Below, one piece after another: positions 22,452 to 33,895 of a DNA stretch of 64,000 nt; within the stretch, counting starts at the first letter, position 1; the number at the start of each line of letters is the position of its first letter. This stretch comes from Jacaranda mimosifolia (lineage: Eukaryota; Streptophyta; Magnoliopsida; Lamiales; Bignoniaceae), in the NCBI GenBank assembly GCA_018894105.1, contig CM032121.1, positions 20,184,730 through 20,248,729 on the forward strand. Reading direction: 5' to 3'. The notes under the pieces were generated by a model. The model did not search any database. It was not told the DNA's origin and was given only the letters and a program-made list of their open reading frames with translations. The position numbers and the translations under genes are program-made.

Positions 22452-24066
22452 ATGGATAAGAGTTGGACGCATGCAAAAATATTTTCTAGTGAATACATGC
22501 AAGGAGTCGAGTCATTTATGAAGCTTGTGGAGGAACATATTGACCAAGAATGTGACATTAGTCCACGTACACCTTTTTAAATCTCGTATGTTAAGAGTCA
22601 AAAAGTAGTATTGGATTTCTACCTATTTGAGGGATAGACATTGAATACACTAAGTGGATTCATCATGGTGAATGTTTATACTGTTAAGTTCCTAATAATG
22701 ATCGTGATAATGATGATGTGGATGGAATGATGGCCTCACAAATAGAGTGAATAACTTGTTAGATGATGTTGGGAAGTTCTATGACAATGTTGATGGTTTT
22801 GATAAAGGTCATAATAACATAAATGAAAAGGAATGTCAAGACATACCTATGACTTTCACTAATCTAGTAAAAAGGTTGAGCAAGAACTATATCCAAGTTG
22901 CTCGAAGTTCTTAACTTTGTCTTTCATTGTGCATTTGCTTCACTTAAAGGTGTATGATAAATGGAGCGATAAGTCATTTGAAATTTACCTTATAGTGAAA
23001 TTGTTCCAAAATCATACAATGATGCAAAAAACATATGAAATGAGTTGGGGTTGGGCTACATTGCAATTTATGCATGTGAGTATGATTATGCAGTATTTTA
23101 GAAAAAGTATGAAGACTATCAAGAGTGTCCTATTTGTGGTATTTCTAGGTGGAAAGTTAACAATGGAAAGGGAAAGAAAATTCCTCACAAAATATTGTGT
23201 TACTTTCCTTTAAAACCAAGGTTACATAGATTGTTTATGTCATCAAAAACAACAACAGACGTGAGGTGGCATCAGGATAAGCGCATAGAAGATGAAAAAG
23301 AGTTGAAATATCCATGTGATAGGCTTGGAAAGAATTTGATAAAGAGTATCCATGGTTTGCATAAGATGCTCGTAATGTAAGACTTGCTTTAGCAACTGAT
23401 GGTTTTAACCCATTCGATACTATGAGTAATTCTTATAGTATGTGGATTTTAATTATTATTCCATATAACTCGTCTCCTTGAAAATGCATGAAAATGTCCT
23501 ATTTTATGATGTCATTATTCATCCCAAGGCCTCAGCAACCGGGCAAGGACATTGATGTATACTTAGAACCATTAGTTGATGAATTAAAAAAGTTGTAGCA
23601 AGAAGGTGTATAAACCTATGATGCATCTTGTAGGAAAGTTTTCCAAATCTGTGATGCTTTCTTGTGGACCATTAATGACTTTCCTGCATATAGTTGTTTG
23701 TTTAGTTGGAGCACAACGAGTTACATGGCATGGCCAACTTGTAATAAATACACATGGTCGAAGAGGTTGAGGAACAAAATTTGTTACGTAGGCCATCGTC
23801 AATACTTTGCACTTGGCCATAAATGGCAAAGGAATAAAACTGAGTTTGATGAAAAAGAAGAAAGCAACAGAGCACCAAAGCCTTTGTTAGGAAAAGATAT
23901 ATCACATCAAATAATGCATTTAAATGGCACTAAAGATGTAAATCATCTTCATCTCACAAAAAGTAAATGAGATAAAAATGACTTAAATTGGACTAAAAGT
24001 AGCATTCTTTTTTAATTGCCTTATCAAAAAAACATTACTCTGGAGACACAATCTTGATTTAATGAG
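22452..24066 (+). pseudogene. CACTA TNP2 transposase, N-terminal and central part
   Basis: ATG at 22452 opens MDKSWTHAK...SSEYMQGVESF, the transposase-associated domain that starts TNP2-family proteins. TNP2 (Transposase_21) blocks follow in order: FTLKVYDKWSDKSFEIYL (about 22940-22990) and CPIC followed by RWKVN (about 23125-23160). Next are FPLKPRLHRLFMSSKTTTDV with RWH (about 23205-23275), then LATDGFNPF (about 23390-23415) and SNSYSMW (about 23430-23450). The last are DIDVYL (about 23550), LLWTINDFPAYS (about 23655-23695) and CNKYTWSKRLRNKICY (about 23740-23790). The frame shifts several times and has stops. It ends where the Gypsy element inserted, inside the family's HNLD..-EKN region. 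In active elements this protein recognises the termini and cuts them. Confidence 0.85.
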
Positions 24067-24071
24067 AAAAA

Positions 24072-26848
24072 TATAGAGCCCCCACTCTGGACAGCACCTA
24101 AGCCGATGCGCCACTCAGTTCAATCTTAAAATTGAACCCAAAATACAAATTAATAAACCCATAATCAAACTGTCAAGGTTATCAGAAATAGCAACGGATT
24201 CCAACTTAAACAAACTTATCACAAGACCACAAATATAACCTTAAACAATCCTATAACATACATCACATATATTAAATACATGTCACAAAATCTCAAATTC
24301 AGCTAATCAGATGCAGTGAAATTTCAAACTTATCATACTCTATAAACCACTAAGTAAATGCTATAATTCACTTTCTTACATAACAAAATATTTACATTCC
24401 TTAAGTCATACATGTCAACATGACATATCACACGTCTTGAATCCAAACTTAGCAATCAGATGATTTCCATATATACATTCAATACTTGATCTATTACAAA
24501 ACGTTCATGTCCATCCTGAAGTCCAATCCTTTACTTAATCCTTGTCTGAGAGAATCAAAATAAATGGGGTAAGTTCGAAGGACTTAGTGAGGAATAATTA
24601 TAAACATATATAATGGGGATCTGTCGAGGAAGAAATCAACTCAACAGATCATCAACCAACAATTAACAAAAATACAACAGAATACGTTCAAACAACTAGG
24701 AACAGTCTAACAAGCATAATACAGTCAGTCAATCAGAATACGGTCAAACATGACAATTCCAAATAACATTTACATTTCAGTTAGTCTTATCCAAGCGTGA
24801 CGGCTTGACACATGGTAGATACCCAGGAATATCCCCAGCACATCGCAGACATGCGGTAGATGCCTAGGAGTATCCCTAGTATATCACAAACAGACGGTAG
24901 ATACCTAGGAGTATCCCTAGCATATCACAAATAGATGTGCCAGCTAGCAACTAACTGTACAGAAAGTCAGACAGCATAGACAGATCAGGCAGATAACAAA
25001 ATAGATAGTATGGTGGAACAGTCGAATAACAGGACAGTCGGATATCAAAACAATACAGATAACAAGACAGACAATAGAACGAACAGATAACATATATCAT
25101 ATAAACGTTCTGGCCGCCAGAACAAACAGAAAATAAAATCAATACAAAAATTACCCTCACGAGGATATCCGGGTCAAATAACAGAATATTAAAGAGATCT
25201 TAACAGATCATAGATTTCAATAACAGTACAGTCAGTTCGAAAATAAAAACCCTCACAGGGTTTATCATAAATACTACAGAGTGAAATGAAATGCTAGATT
25301 GACAGACCCTCACCTCCGTATTCTCAGAAAAGCTGTCGCCGCTTACTAATATGTGGAACCCACTTCATTCTTACCTAACCAAAGAGAATATTTATAATCA
25401 AATTTCCTAATTACATATCAAATCTCATAACATCAACCCCAATCAATAGTAATAGTCCAATTGTCTTAATTAACCCATTTCTCGCCACTTAAGTCCTAAA
25501 CCTATAAAATTAGGGTTTTCTCTTCCAATCAACTCGATAATTCCCAATATTTCATAAAATAGTATAATCTAGGTTGACTAAACTCATACTGGCACATGCA
25601 TATATCAAATCTTAGTCCCATACTTCTCAAATCACCCAATTATCATTTCTCAAGTTTCAATTTCATCAAATTATATATTAATCACTTAAATAACTCAATT
25701 AATCCTTTCTTAACATCCATCAATACATAATCCGAGCCAACTATGCGATATACTAAACTATTCATGGCTAAAGATATAAAAAAACTATATATGATCCTCA
25801 TTATACAAGATTAAGAATTCTAATACAACATGCACATATATAGACACACACACACACACATAAGCATCAACCAACTTCTATACCCACGATCTGATCAACC
25901 GAACCTCAAATTCACAAACTAAGACCACCGTCACAATCCTCACGATGAGAGCAAAAAATTATCGTCTGACCGTTGTCACGTCGCCATCGCCGGCCACTAT
26001 ACACCACAACCAAAATTGACCCAACCACTAGCAAAAGAAGCCTATCAGCTCAAATAACCAGACCCATCGATCAATTTTACTGTATTTCGTCGAATTGAAG
26101 CTCAATTTGAGCTCCGATCACCCTTCACCATTACTTATTGTCGTGTGATTTTTCCTTAATTCCTCTGTCCATGGTGGTCCATTTGAGAAGATGAAGCTAC
26201 TGTCGTGATCCTCGAGCTAAGCCCATCAAAATGGTACCTGGGTCCGCTGCTAAAAGTCACCGAAATAGTGAACCCGCCAAGTTGCACCGTCGCTGGAATT
26301 TCAGTCTCAATTTTTGGTCACTACGTTGGTGGGTTTTGGGTGAAAGTGGTATGGTTGTGTTATAGGTGAAGAGAAGAAGAGATTGATACCGAGTTTGAGG
26401 TGTTTTCATTACCAATGGAGGTTGCCGGAGAAGAGAGAAAATGGAAAGAATAAAGGAGAAAATGGGGAAAAAAGGAATAAGAAGGAAAAAAGAAAGAAAG
26501 TTGGCCTGCACATTTTAAATGTAATTTTTTGAAATTACAGTTTCACCCCCAAACCATTTTCTCATCCTTCAATTAGGTCCTCCAAAAAATTGCAACACTT
26601 CAATTTAGCCCCAACAAATAGTTAGTTCACAACTTGACCCTTTGACCAAAAATTATAGCCATGCAACCCCAAAACTTTCAAGATATGGTCCAATCAATTT
26701 TTTGAAAATTGTAAATTTACACCAAAACTTTTAAAAATTTTGCAATTAAGTCCTTTTTATTTCTTTTTTGAGCCCTAAAATCTGACCCATCAAAATCTTA
26801 ATTTCTAAATTCTTATTTTTCAAAATACCAAATTTCAGGGGTGTTACA
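24072..26848 (-). repeat. 3' LTR of the gag-only Gypsy element
   Basis: The right edge GTGTTACA gives the complement start TGTAACACCCC; the left edge is TATAGAGCCCC, altered from TGTAGCGCCCC in the partner LTR. It contains three ~45-bp repeats with GGTAGATACCTAGGAGTATCCC near 24810-24925 and an AACCCTCACAGGGTT hairpin near 25247. It lacks about 148 bp present in the other LTR at 30405-30552. Confidence 0.88.
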
Positions 26849-26866
26849 AACCTCCCCCCTTAAAAG
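26849..26866 (-). other. Polypurine tract of the gag-only Gypsy element
   Basis: The complement reads AAGGGGGGAGGTTTG immediately before TGTAACACC of the 3' LTR. This is the expected position for plus-strand priming during reverse transcription. Confidence 0.75.
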
Positions 26867-27483
26867 AATTTGGTCCCCAGATTCTCACCTAAGTACTATT
26901 CTGACTAACAAAAGATAAGTAGATTCGGTTAGTCGATCTACATTCTGTCTTCGTTACATTCTGCAAAATTGCTTCTTCAAGTCCCGATGCATTTTCATGC
27001 CTCTCAAATGCATCGTGTCTCTTAACTTGTGCCTTACTAGTGAACTTTCTTCCATTTCTTCTTGCACACATGTTTTCTTACGGAACATAATGACATCTTG
27101 ATTTTCGGTATTGAACTTAGATCTTTTAAACTTTCAATCTTTCCTTAGGGCTCATCACATTTCATCCTATGATTCGAACTACATTTATCTCTGCAATCCT
27201 ACTCACTGTATTAATTTAGTCAACATGTCAGCTGATTAGAAAAGTTATTTATAATTTTTGTTAATAGCCGACAAGACACAAAAGACTATGAACTTCTATC
27301 ATGTTTTCCTGGTCACTTCTGGTTGACTACTGTCTCTATCTTAGAGGGATCAATCCTCTATCCCCAATCGCCATTTGGAAATCCTGACACATGGTGTTTA
27401 TTATTGACCATATTTCTAAAGATGTTCGAACTTTTCTACTAAACCATAGTCTCGGATTGCTCATTTAATTCAGGTAAATGCAA

Positions 27484-28821
27484 CTAGTAATAGAATGCAA
27501 AACACCAAGATCTATATATGGCATTATCATAGATTTCAAAGATAGAAACCATACCGCCTGCCATCTCAGTAGGATCTGGCGCTTCTTCTCCTGTCAGGGC
27601 ATAGACTCGAGCTCGTATGGCTTGCTTTCCTTTCCCTGTAGCCATGGGGCCTCTCCTTTTGGGATATTCTTCAAGGAAGTGCTGATTGCTCCCACAGCCC
27701 AAGCATCTACCCTGTTTCTTCCAACATTCCGATTCCTCATGGCTAGATGCTCTACAAAATCCACATCGCTTTAGTGGTCTCTCTTGAGTCGATTCTGTTA
27801 TCTCGCCAGACTGAAGGGCTTGTTGGGTAGTGCTTCCTACCTGAAGCTTCGACTGTTTCCTTTAGACATTACTCTGCCCATCAAGGTGCATCTTTTCCTT
27901 CGACCCCTACTCTCAATCCTTCGGATTTTCTGTAGCTCTGAGTCAAGTTGCAGTGCTCTGCTTATTGCGGAATTGAGATTTGGCAAATCACAAGTGCCCA
28001 AGCCTTGCCTATGCTTTGGTCGTAGCCCTTGTATGAATCGTTGAGCCTTTCGACCTTCATCATCTTGTATATAGGGAGCATATTGTATTAGTTGGCTAAA
28101 AGTAGCCTCGTACCGACTAACAGATTGTGCACCATGTACAAGATCTATAAACTCTCTCTCTCTCTCTCTCTTGCTTGCTTCACCACTTCTGGCATATATT
28201 TACTCATGAAGTCTTGGGTGAAATTCTCCCAAGTTTGTTGGGTTCCTTCAGCCACCTACTTCCGATCAACCATCTTCCACCAACTTCGGGCGGAATCTTC
28301 CAAAAGGAACATCGCAAATCGAACCCTTCGCTCACTTGAATAATGTAGTGTCTCAAAAATATTCTCTAAACTCTCAATCCATTCTTTGGCTTTTCTATCA
28401 TCAGGGTCTTCTACGAACTTCATGGGATTGAAACAAAGAAACCGTTCTAATGCTTGATCTTCAGCCGTCTCATTACCAACTTCTACTATAGCACCTGGCT
28501 GTAGATCCTGTGGCAAAATTCCTGATTCTTCCTAATACATAACGTCTGTTGGCTGACTATTTGAAGGGTTTTATGACACCTCTTATTCTTTCATAGCTTG
28601 TGGGTAAGCAGGTGCCTCTCATCCTGGAACTTATCGGTCTCCGACCCATCACCCAAGAGGTCTTCCCCTTCGCCCGGGAGGTTTTCCCTACGTCCAGCTC
28701 TAGGAGGAATGGGTATATCGGACCTTCCTTGTGATGCCATCAATTTCGCTAACTCCTCCAAGCTTCTAAGGATAAAAGAAGAAGACTTAGATGAAATCAA
28801 TCTAAACTCAAAGATAAACAA
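27484..28821 (-). pseudogene. Gypsy gag (Retrotrans_gag + zinc knuckles), broken
   Basis: It starts near 28737 with MASQGRSDIPIPPRAGRREN and reaches the capsid domain at 28256-28516. That domain shows FLCFNPMKFVEDPDDRKAKE, WIESLENIF and then FLLEDSARSWWKMV. TWENFTQDFMSKYMPEVVKQ follows about 28170-28255. The nucleocapsid end has CGFCRASSHEESECWKKQ and CLGCGSNQHFLEE (about 27660-27775), two zinc-knuckle-like motifs; the second has Glu where the last Cys is expected. Reading continues to about 27484 (VYALTGEEAPDPTEM), where protease should begin but does not. A stop near 28530 and frame changes near 28150 inactivate it. A CT microsatellite at 28146-28171 sits at the break. Confidence 0.85.
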
Positions 28822-29032
28822 GTTTAATCATCCTACAATATATGACAAAATCCCATAGACATTCTATAGTACTGAACTTATCTCCTAATACCAACTGATC
28901 AATTCATCTCCATTCCTTAATTCACCCAGGATCTTCTCAATGCGAAACATAATTAAAATTCACACTCAAACTAACCAAATCAAAAGGTCAGTCACAAATC
29001 CCAATAATAACCAAATGCCTAGGTCATGATAA

Positions 29033-29051
29033 CCTAGGCTTCGATAGCACC
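29033..29051 (-). other. Primer-binding site of the gag-only Gypsy element
   Basis: The complement reads GGTGCTATCGAAGCCTAGG directly after the right LTR's terminus. The intact relatives here have TGGTATCAGAGCC(C/T)AGG, complementary to initiator Met-tRNA, so this site is mutated at several positions. Confidence 0.7.
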
Positions 29052-29053
29052 TT

Positions 29054-31934
29054 TGTAGCGCCCCTACTCTGGACAACACTTAAGCCAAAACGCCACTTAG
29101 TTCAATCTTAAAATTGAACCCAAATACAAATTAATAAACCCATAATCAAACTGTCAGGGTTATTAGAAATAGCAGCGGATTCCAACTTAAACAAACTTGT
29201 CACAAGACCATAAATATAACCTTAAAAAATCCTATAACATACAACACATATACTAAATACATGTCACAAAATCTCAAATTCAACTAATCAGAAGCAGCAA
29301 AATTTCAAACTTATCATACTCGATAAACTACTAAGTAAATGCTATAATTCACTATCTTACATAACAAAATATTTACATTCCTTAAGTCATCCATGTCAAC
29401 ATGACATATGACACATCTTGAACCCATACTTAGCAATAAGATGATTTCCATATATACATTCAACATATGATCTATTACAAAACGTTCATGTCCATCCTGA
29501 AGTCCAATCCTTTACTTAATCCCTGTATGAGAGAACCAAAATAAATGGGGTGAGTTCAAAGGACTTAATAAGGGATAATTGTAAACATATATAATGGGGA
29601 TCTGTGGAGGAAGAAATCGACTCAACAGAACATCAATCAATAATTAATAAAAATACAGCACGATACATTCAAACAACCAGAAACAGTCTAACAAGCAGAA
29701 TACAGTCAGTCAGTCAGAATACAGTTAGACAGGATAATTCCAAATAACATTTACATTTCAGTCAGTCTTATCTAAGTGTGATGGCTTGACACACGGTAGA
29801 TGCCCAAGAGTATCCCCAGCACATCGCAGATAGGCGGTAGATGCCCAGGAGTATCCCTAGTACATCACAAACAGAAGGAAGATACCTAGGAGTATCCATA
29901 GCATATCACAGACAGCCTAGAATATCATAGATAGATGTGCCAATATGGCAACTAACAGTACAGAAAGTCAGACAGTGCATACAGATCAGGCAGATAACAG
30001 AACAAACAGTATGGCGGAACAGTCAAATAACAAGATAGTCGGATATCGAACAGTACAGATAACATGATAGATAATAGAATGAACAGATAACATAAATTAG
30101 TTAAACATTTTGGGTGCCAGAAAAAACAGAAAACAGAATCATAACAGAAATAACCCTCATAGGGGTGTCCGCGTTAGATAACAAAATATTAAAGAGATCT
30201 TAACATATCATGGATTTCAATAACAGTACAGTCAGTTTAGAAATAGGAACCCTCACAGGGGTTTATCATAAATACCGCAAAGTGAAATGAAGTGCCAGAT
30301 TGGTAGACCCTCACCTCTGTATTCTCGGAAAAGCTGTCGCCGCCTACTGATCTGCAAGACCCATTTCGTTGTTACCTAACCAAAGAGAATATTTATAATC
30401 AAAATCCGTACTTAATCATATTAATCATAATTATACCATTAATAATCCAGAATCACCAATTTATCGATTAATACGATATTTTAAAGTTTAAACGGTACTA
30501 TTGGCCCAAAATGACTAATAAAGTCGTTATAACCAAAATAATCCCAGTTCCTGATTACATATCCAATCTCATAACGTCAACCTCAATTAATAGTAATAGT
30601 CTAATTATCTTAATTAACCCATTTCTTGCCACTTAAATCCCAAACCCATAAAATTAGGGTTTTCTCTTCCAATTAACTCGATAATTCCCAATATTTCATA
30701 AAATAGTATAATCCAGGTAGACTAAACTCATACTGGCACATGTATATATCAAATTTTAGTCCCATAACTTCTTAAATCACCCAATTATCATTTCTCAAAT
30801 TTCAATTTCATCAAATCATAGATTAATCACTTAAATAACTGAATTAATCCTTTCTTAACATCCATCAATACATAATCTAAGCCAACTATGCGATGTACTA
30901 AACTATTCATGGCTAAAGATATAAAAAAACTATATATGATCCTCACAATACGAGATTAAGAATTCTAATACAACACGCATATATATATACACACACACAC
31001 ACATAGCATCAACCAACTTCTATACCCACGATCTGATCAATCGGACCTCAAATTCACAAACCAAGACCACCGTCACGATCCTCGCGATGAGAGGAAGAAA
31101 TTATCCTCTAACCACCGCCGCGTCGCCATCCGCCGCCGTACACCACCACCGAAATTGACTCAAACCACCATCAAAAGAAGCCTTTCAGCTCAAATAACCA
31201 TACCCTCAATCAATTTTACCAAATTTCATCGAATTTGAGCTCCGATCACCCTTCACCACCACTCACCGCCGTGTGGTTTTTCCTTGATTCCTCCATCCAC
31301 GGTGGTATGTTTGAGAAGGTGAAGCTATCGGTGTAATCCTCGAGCTGAGCCCGTCAAAACGGTACCTGGGTCTGCCACTAAAAGTCGCCAGAATGGTGAA
31401 CCCCCTAAGCTCCGCCGTCACTGTAATTTTGGTCTCAATTTTTAGCCACTATGCTAGTGGGTTTTGGGTGAAAATGGTATGGATGTGTTCTAGGTGAAGG
31501 GAGGAAGAGATTGATACCAAGTTTGAGGTGTTTTTGTCATTGGTGGAGGTTGCCGGAGAAGAGAGAAAACGGAAAGAATAAAGGAGAAAATGGAATAAAA
31601 TGGGGAAAAAATAAATAGGAAGGAAGAAAAAAAATAAAATTGGCCTGCACATTTTAAAATGTAATTTTCAAAAATTGCAGTTTCACCCCCAAACCTTTTT
31701 CTCATCCTTCAATTAGGTCTTCTAGAAAATTGCAATACTTCAATTTGGCCCCAAGAGATAGTTAGTGCACAACTTGACCCTTTGACCAAAAATTATAGCC
31801 ATGCAACCCCAAAACTTTCAAAAAATTTGCAATTAAGTCATTTTTATTTCTTTTTCGAGCTCTAAAATTTGACCAATCAAAATCTTAATTTCTAAATTCT
31901 TATTTTTGAAATACCAAATTTTAGGGGTGTTACA
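29054..31934 (-). repeat. 5' LTR of the gag-only Gypsy element
   Basis: It runs from TGTAGCGCCCC (left edge) to GTGTTACA (right edge), 2881 bp, and is closely similar to 24072-26848. It carries four units of the GGTAGATGCCCAGGAGTATCC repeat near 29797-29915 and the hairpin AACCCTCACAGGGGTT near 30249. It has an extra ~148 bp at 30405-30552. Small minus-strand ORFs at 31449-31705 lie within the LTR and are not genes. Confidence 0.88.
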
Positions 31935-31939
31935 AAAAA

Positions 31940-33895
31940 CATTTGTTAAAGCATTTTGGGAATATTGTTGAGCCAAGATAAGAAATCAAAAGATACTTAT
32001 AAAGAAAGAAAAAATCAGGGGAATATGCACATAAGAAAAGAATTACATTTAAAGAAAAGAGATGATGTACCACATGCATCACTAAGAAAGAAGAACAAGA
32101 GTTCATTTGTTAATACTTTCAAAGTTAGCTTAGTGAGCTTGAAAAGCCAAGTTTGTCACATTTTCTTACAATGTTTGCTGCTATAAGGGTTTCATGTATA
32201 TTTGAGCAAAGAAATATCTACAACATTGTTTGAGTTAGGGGATTTCTTTTAAAAGTTGTGCTGGAGGAAGCTACTAGTAGAAGACCTTGAGAAAATGGAA
32301 AAGGACATTGTTCAAATATTATGTAAATTTGAAATGATCTTTCCACTTGCTTTTTTTGATGTTATGGCGTATTTAGCCATTCATGTACTACATGAAGTTA
32401 TGTTGGCTGGACTAGTTTAGTATCAATAGATGTAGCCTATCGAAAGGTAACTAAAAAATATAATTTGGATCTATGTTATAGTGTCATTTATATGCATATT
32501 AAATTTTTCTCTACATAATTAAATTTAAAACATTTTCTTGTTTAATAATATTATTTGATAGGTTCTTGAGTATACTAAAAAGTTATGCGCAAAATAAAGC
32601 TTATCTAGAAGGATCAATTGTGGAAGCATATATCATTAATGAATGTTTAACATTTTAACAAATTAATGAATGTTTAACATTTATATCATTAATAAAGCTT
32701 ATCCAGAAGGAATTGACACTCATTTTAACAAACTAGAGCGAATTTTCGATATGGAAGTTGGTGGTGGGTTGTTTATTTTCGCACAAAAGTTATGGCCCTT
32801 TAAAGCTGCAAAATTTGTTGAGTTTACAAAGAATGAGTTAGATATGACTCATTGGTATATCTTAAGTAATTGCGAAGAAGTATATCAATCTAAAGAGTAA
32901 GTAATAGATAGTCTATCAGAACTAGTATGATTTTTAATCTTTGATGTAATAACAAATGATATTCTATATCTATGTAGAGAACACAAGGAGATAAGCAAGA
33001 AAGTCTCTTGAATTTAGAAGAGAGGCACAACGACCAATTTTCAAAGTGGTTTAAGCAGTATGTTAGTTTATACTACATTTCTTGTTTTGGATTTGAGGTT
33101 GGCCAATGCTATTTATTTCCCTTGCAAATGGTACATTTGAAGTATCATGATCTGGAAGAAGTGTCAGATGACTTATATATATTTGCTTGTGGACCTCATA
33201 CGATTTGAAAAAGTATCCAAGGTATATCATAAATGGTGTAAGATTCCATCAAAAAAGTGTGATAGTCATTGTACAACACATAACTATGGTGTTATAGTTG
33301 AAGGTTATCTTGATAACAATGCCATTGAGTTTTATGGCACTATTACTGAAATCATTGAGGTAGACTATGTTAAAGACAAGCATGCTGTTCTTTTCAAAAC
33401 TCAATGGTTTAATCTTGACAATAAGAAGTCCACCATACAAGTTGATGGTAAAATTACAAGTATAAATGTTAGTTGGACTTGGAATGGATATGATCCTTTT
33501 TATACTTGCAAGTCAAGTGAAGCAAGTATTCTATCCTGAGGATATGAAATTAGGCAAAAATTGGCGAAAGTGATGCAATTTCGACATAGAAATGTATTTA
33601 ACATGGTGGAGCTAGAAGGTAGGGCTAACAATGAGGATGATGAAGTTTACAAGAAGATGAGTCTTTAGAACCAAAAGTACCAATTCAAGTTGCTATGGAG
33701 GGATTGACATCACTTCATAGAAAATATATTGAACCTGAAGTTATTGAGGCTAATGTAATCCAAAGGTCAGAAAATATTCTTGGAGACTTTGATTTCATTG
33801 AACATAATGTTGACAAAGAAGATTATACATTGATTAACTATTGCAACATTGATGAAGAGCCTACAATTAGTTATGATGATAGTGACTTAGACTGA
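31940..33895 (+). pseudogene. CACTA TNP2 transposase, C-terminal part (DUF4218 and DUF4216 regions)
   Basis: Right after the Gypsy target duplication the family's EKN-(I/V)C..-ILG-LL segment continues (about 31933-31975), then LSQDKKSKDTYKERKN and MHIRKELHLKKRDDVPH (31956-32075). LEDLEKMEKDIVQILCKFEM and FFDVMAYLAIHVLHEVMLAG follow at about 32275-32415, fitting DUF4218. After a local duplication come FAQKLWPFKAAKFVEFTKNE (about 32790-32850) and NDQFSKWFKQY (about 33025-33060). The DUF4216 part has EVDYVKDKHAVLFKTQWFN (about 33360-33415) and INVSWTWNGYDPF (about 33465-33500). The C-terminal tail extends to 33895. There are many stops and frame changes. Confidence 0.85.
32595..32720 (+). repeat. 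Local direct duplication inside the transposase remnant
   Basis: AATAAAGCTTATC(T/C)AGAAGGA occurs near 32595 and 32692, about 97 bp apart. ATTAATGAATGTTTAACATTT is likewise repeated near 32635 and 32663. It disrupts the reading frame and looks like slippage or repair-associated duplication. Confidence 0.75.

Larger units (their letters stand above)
24072..31934 (-). mobile_element. Gag-only Gypsy element with two LTRs (TR-GAG-like, non-autonomous)
   Basis: The two LTRs (24072-26848 and 29054-31934) are in the minus orientation and enclose 2.2 kb. Both outer edges abut AAAAA (24067-24071 and 31935-31939), a 5-bp target duplication. The CACTA transposase resumes directly after the right copy. 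The internal region has a PBS-like site next to the right LTR, a gag ORF, and a polypurine tract next to the left LTR. No protease, reverse transcriptase, RNase H, integrase or chromodomain is seen. Retroelements with terminal repeats and only gag are known in plants (TR-GAG). It would have needed pol supplied by a relative. Confidence 0.88.

Noticed and set aside
23584..23905. Two minus-strand ORFs over the CACTA transposase
   Set aside because: They overlap the + strand TNP2 blocks at 23655-23970, which match the family; the minus-strand frames match nothing.
27478..28343. Several + strand ORFs (27478-27774, 27784-28044, 28092-28343)
   Set aside because: They are shadows of the minus-strand Gypsy gag, which shows the recognisable capsid and zinc-knuckle motifs.
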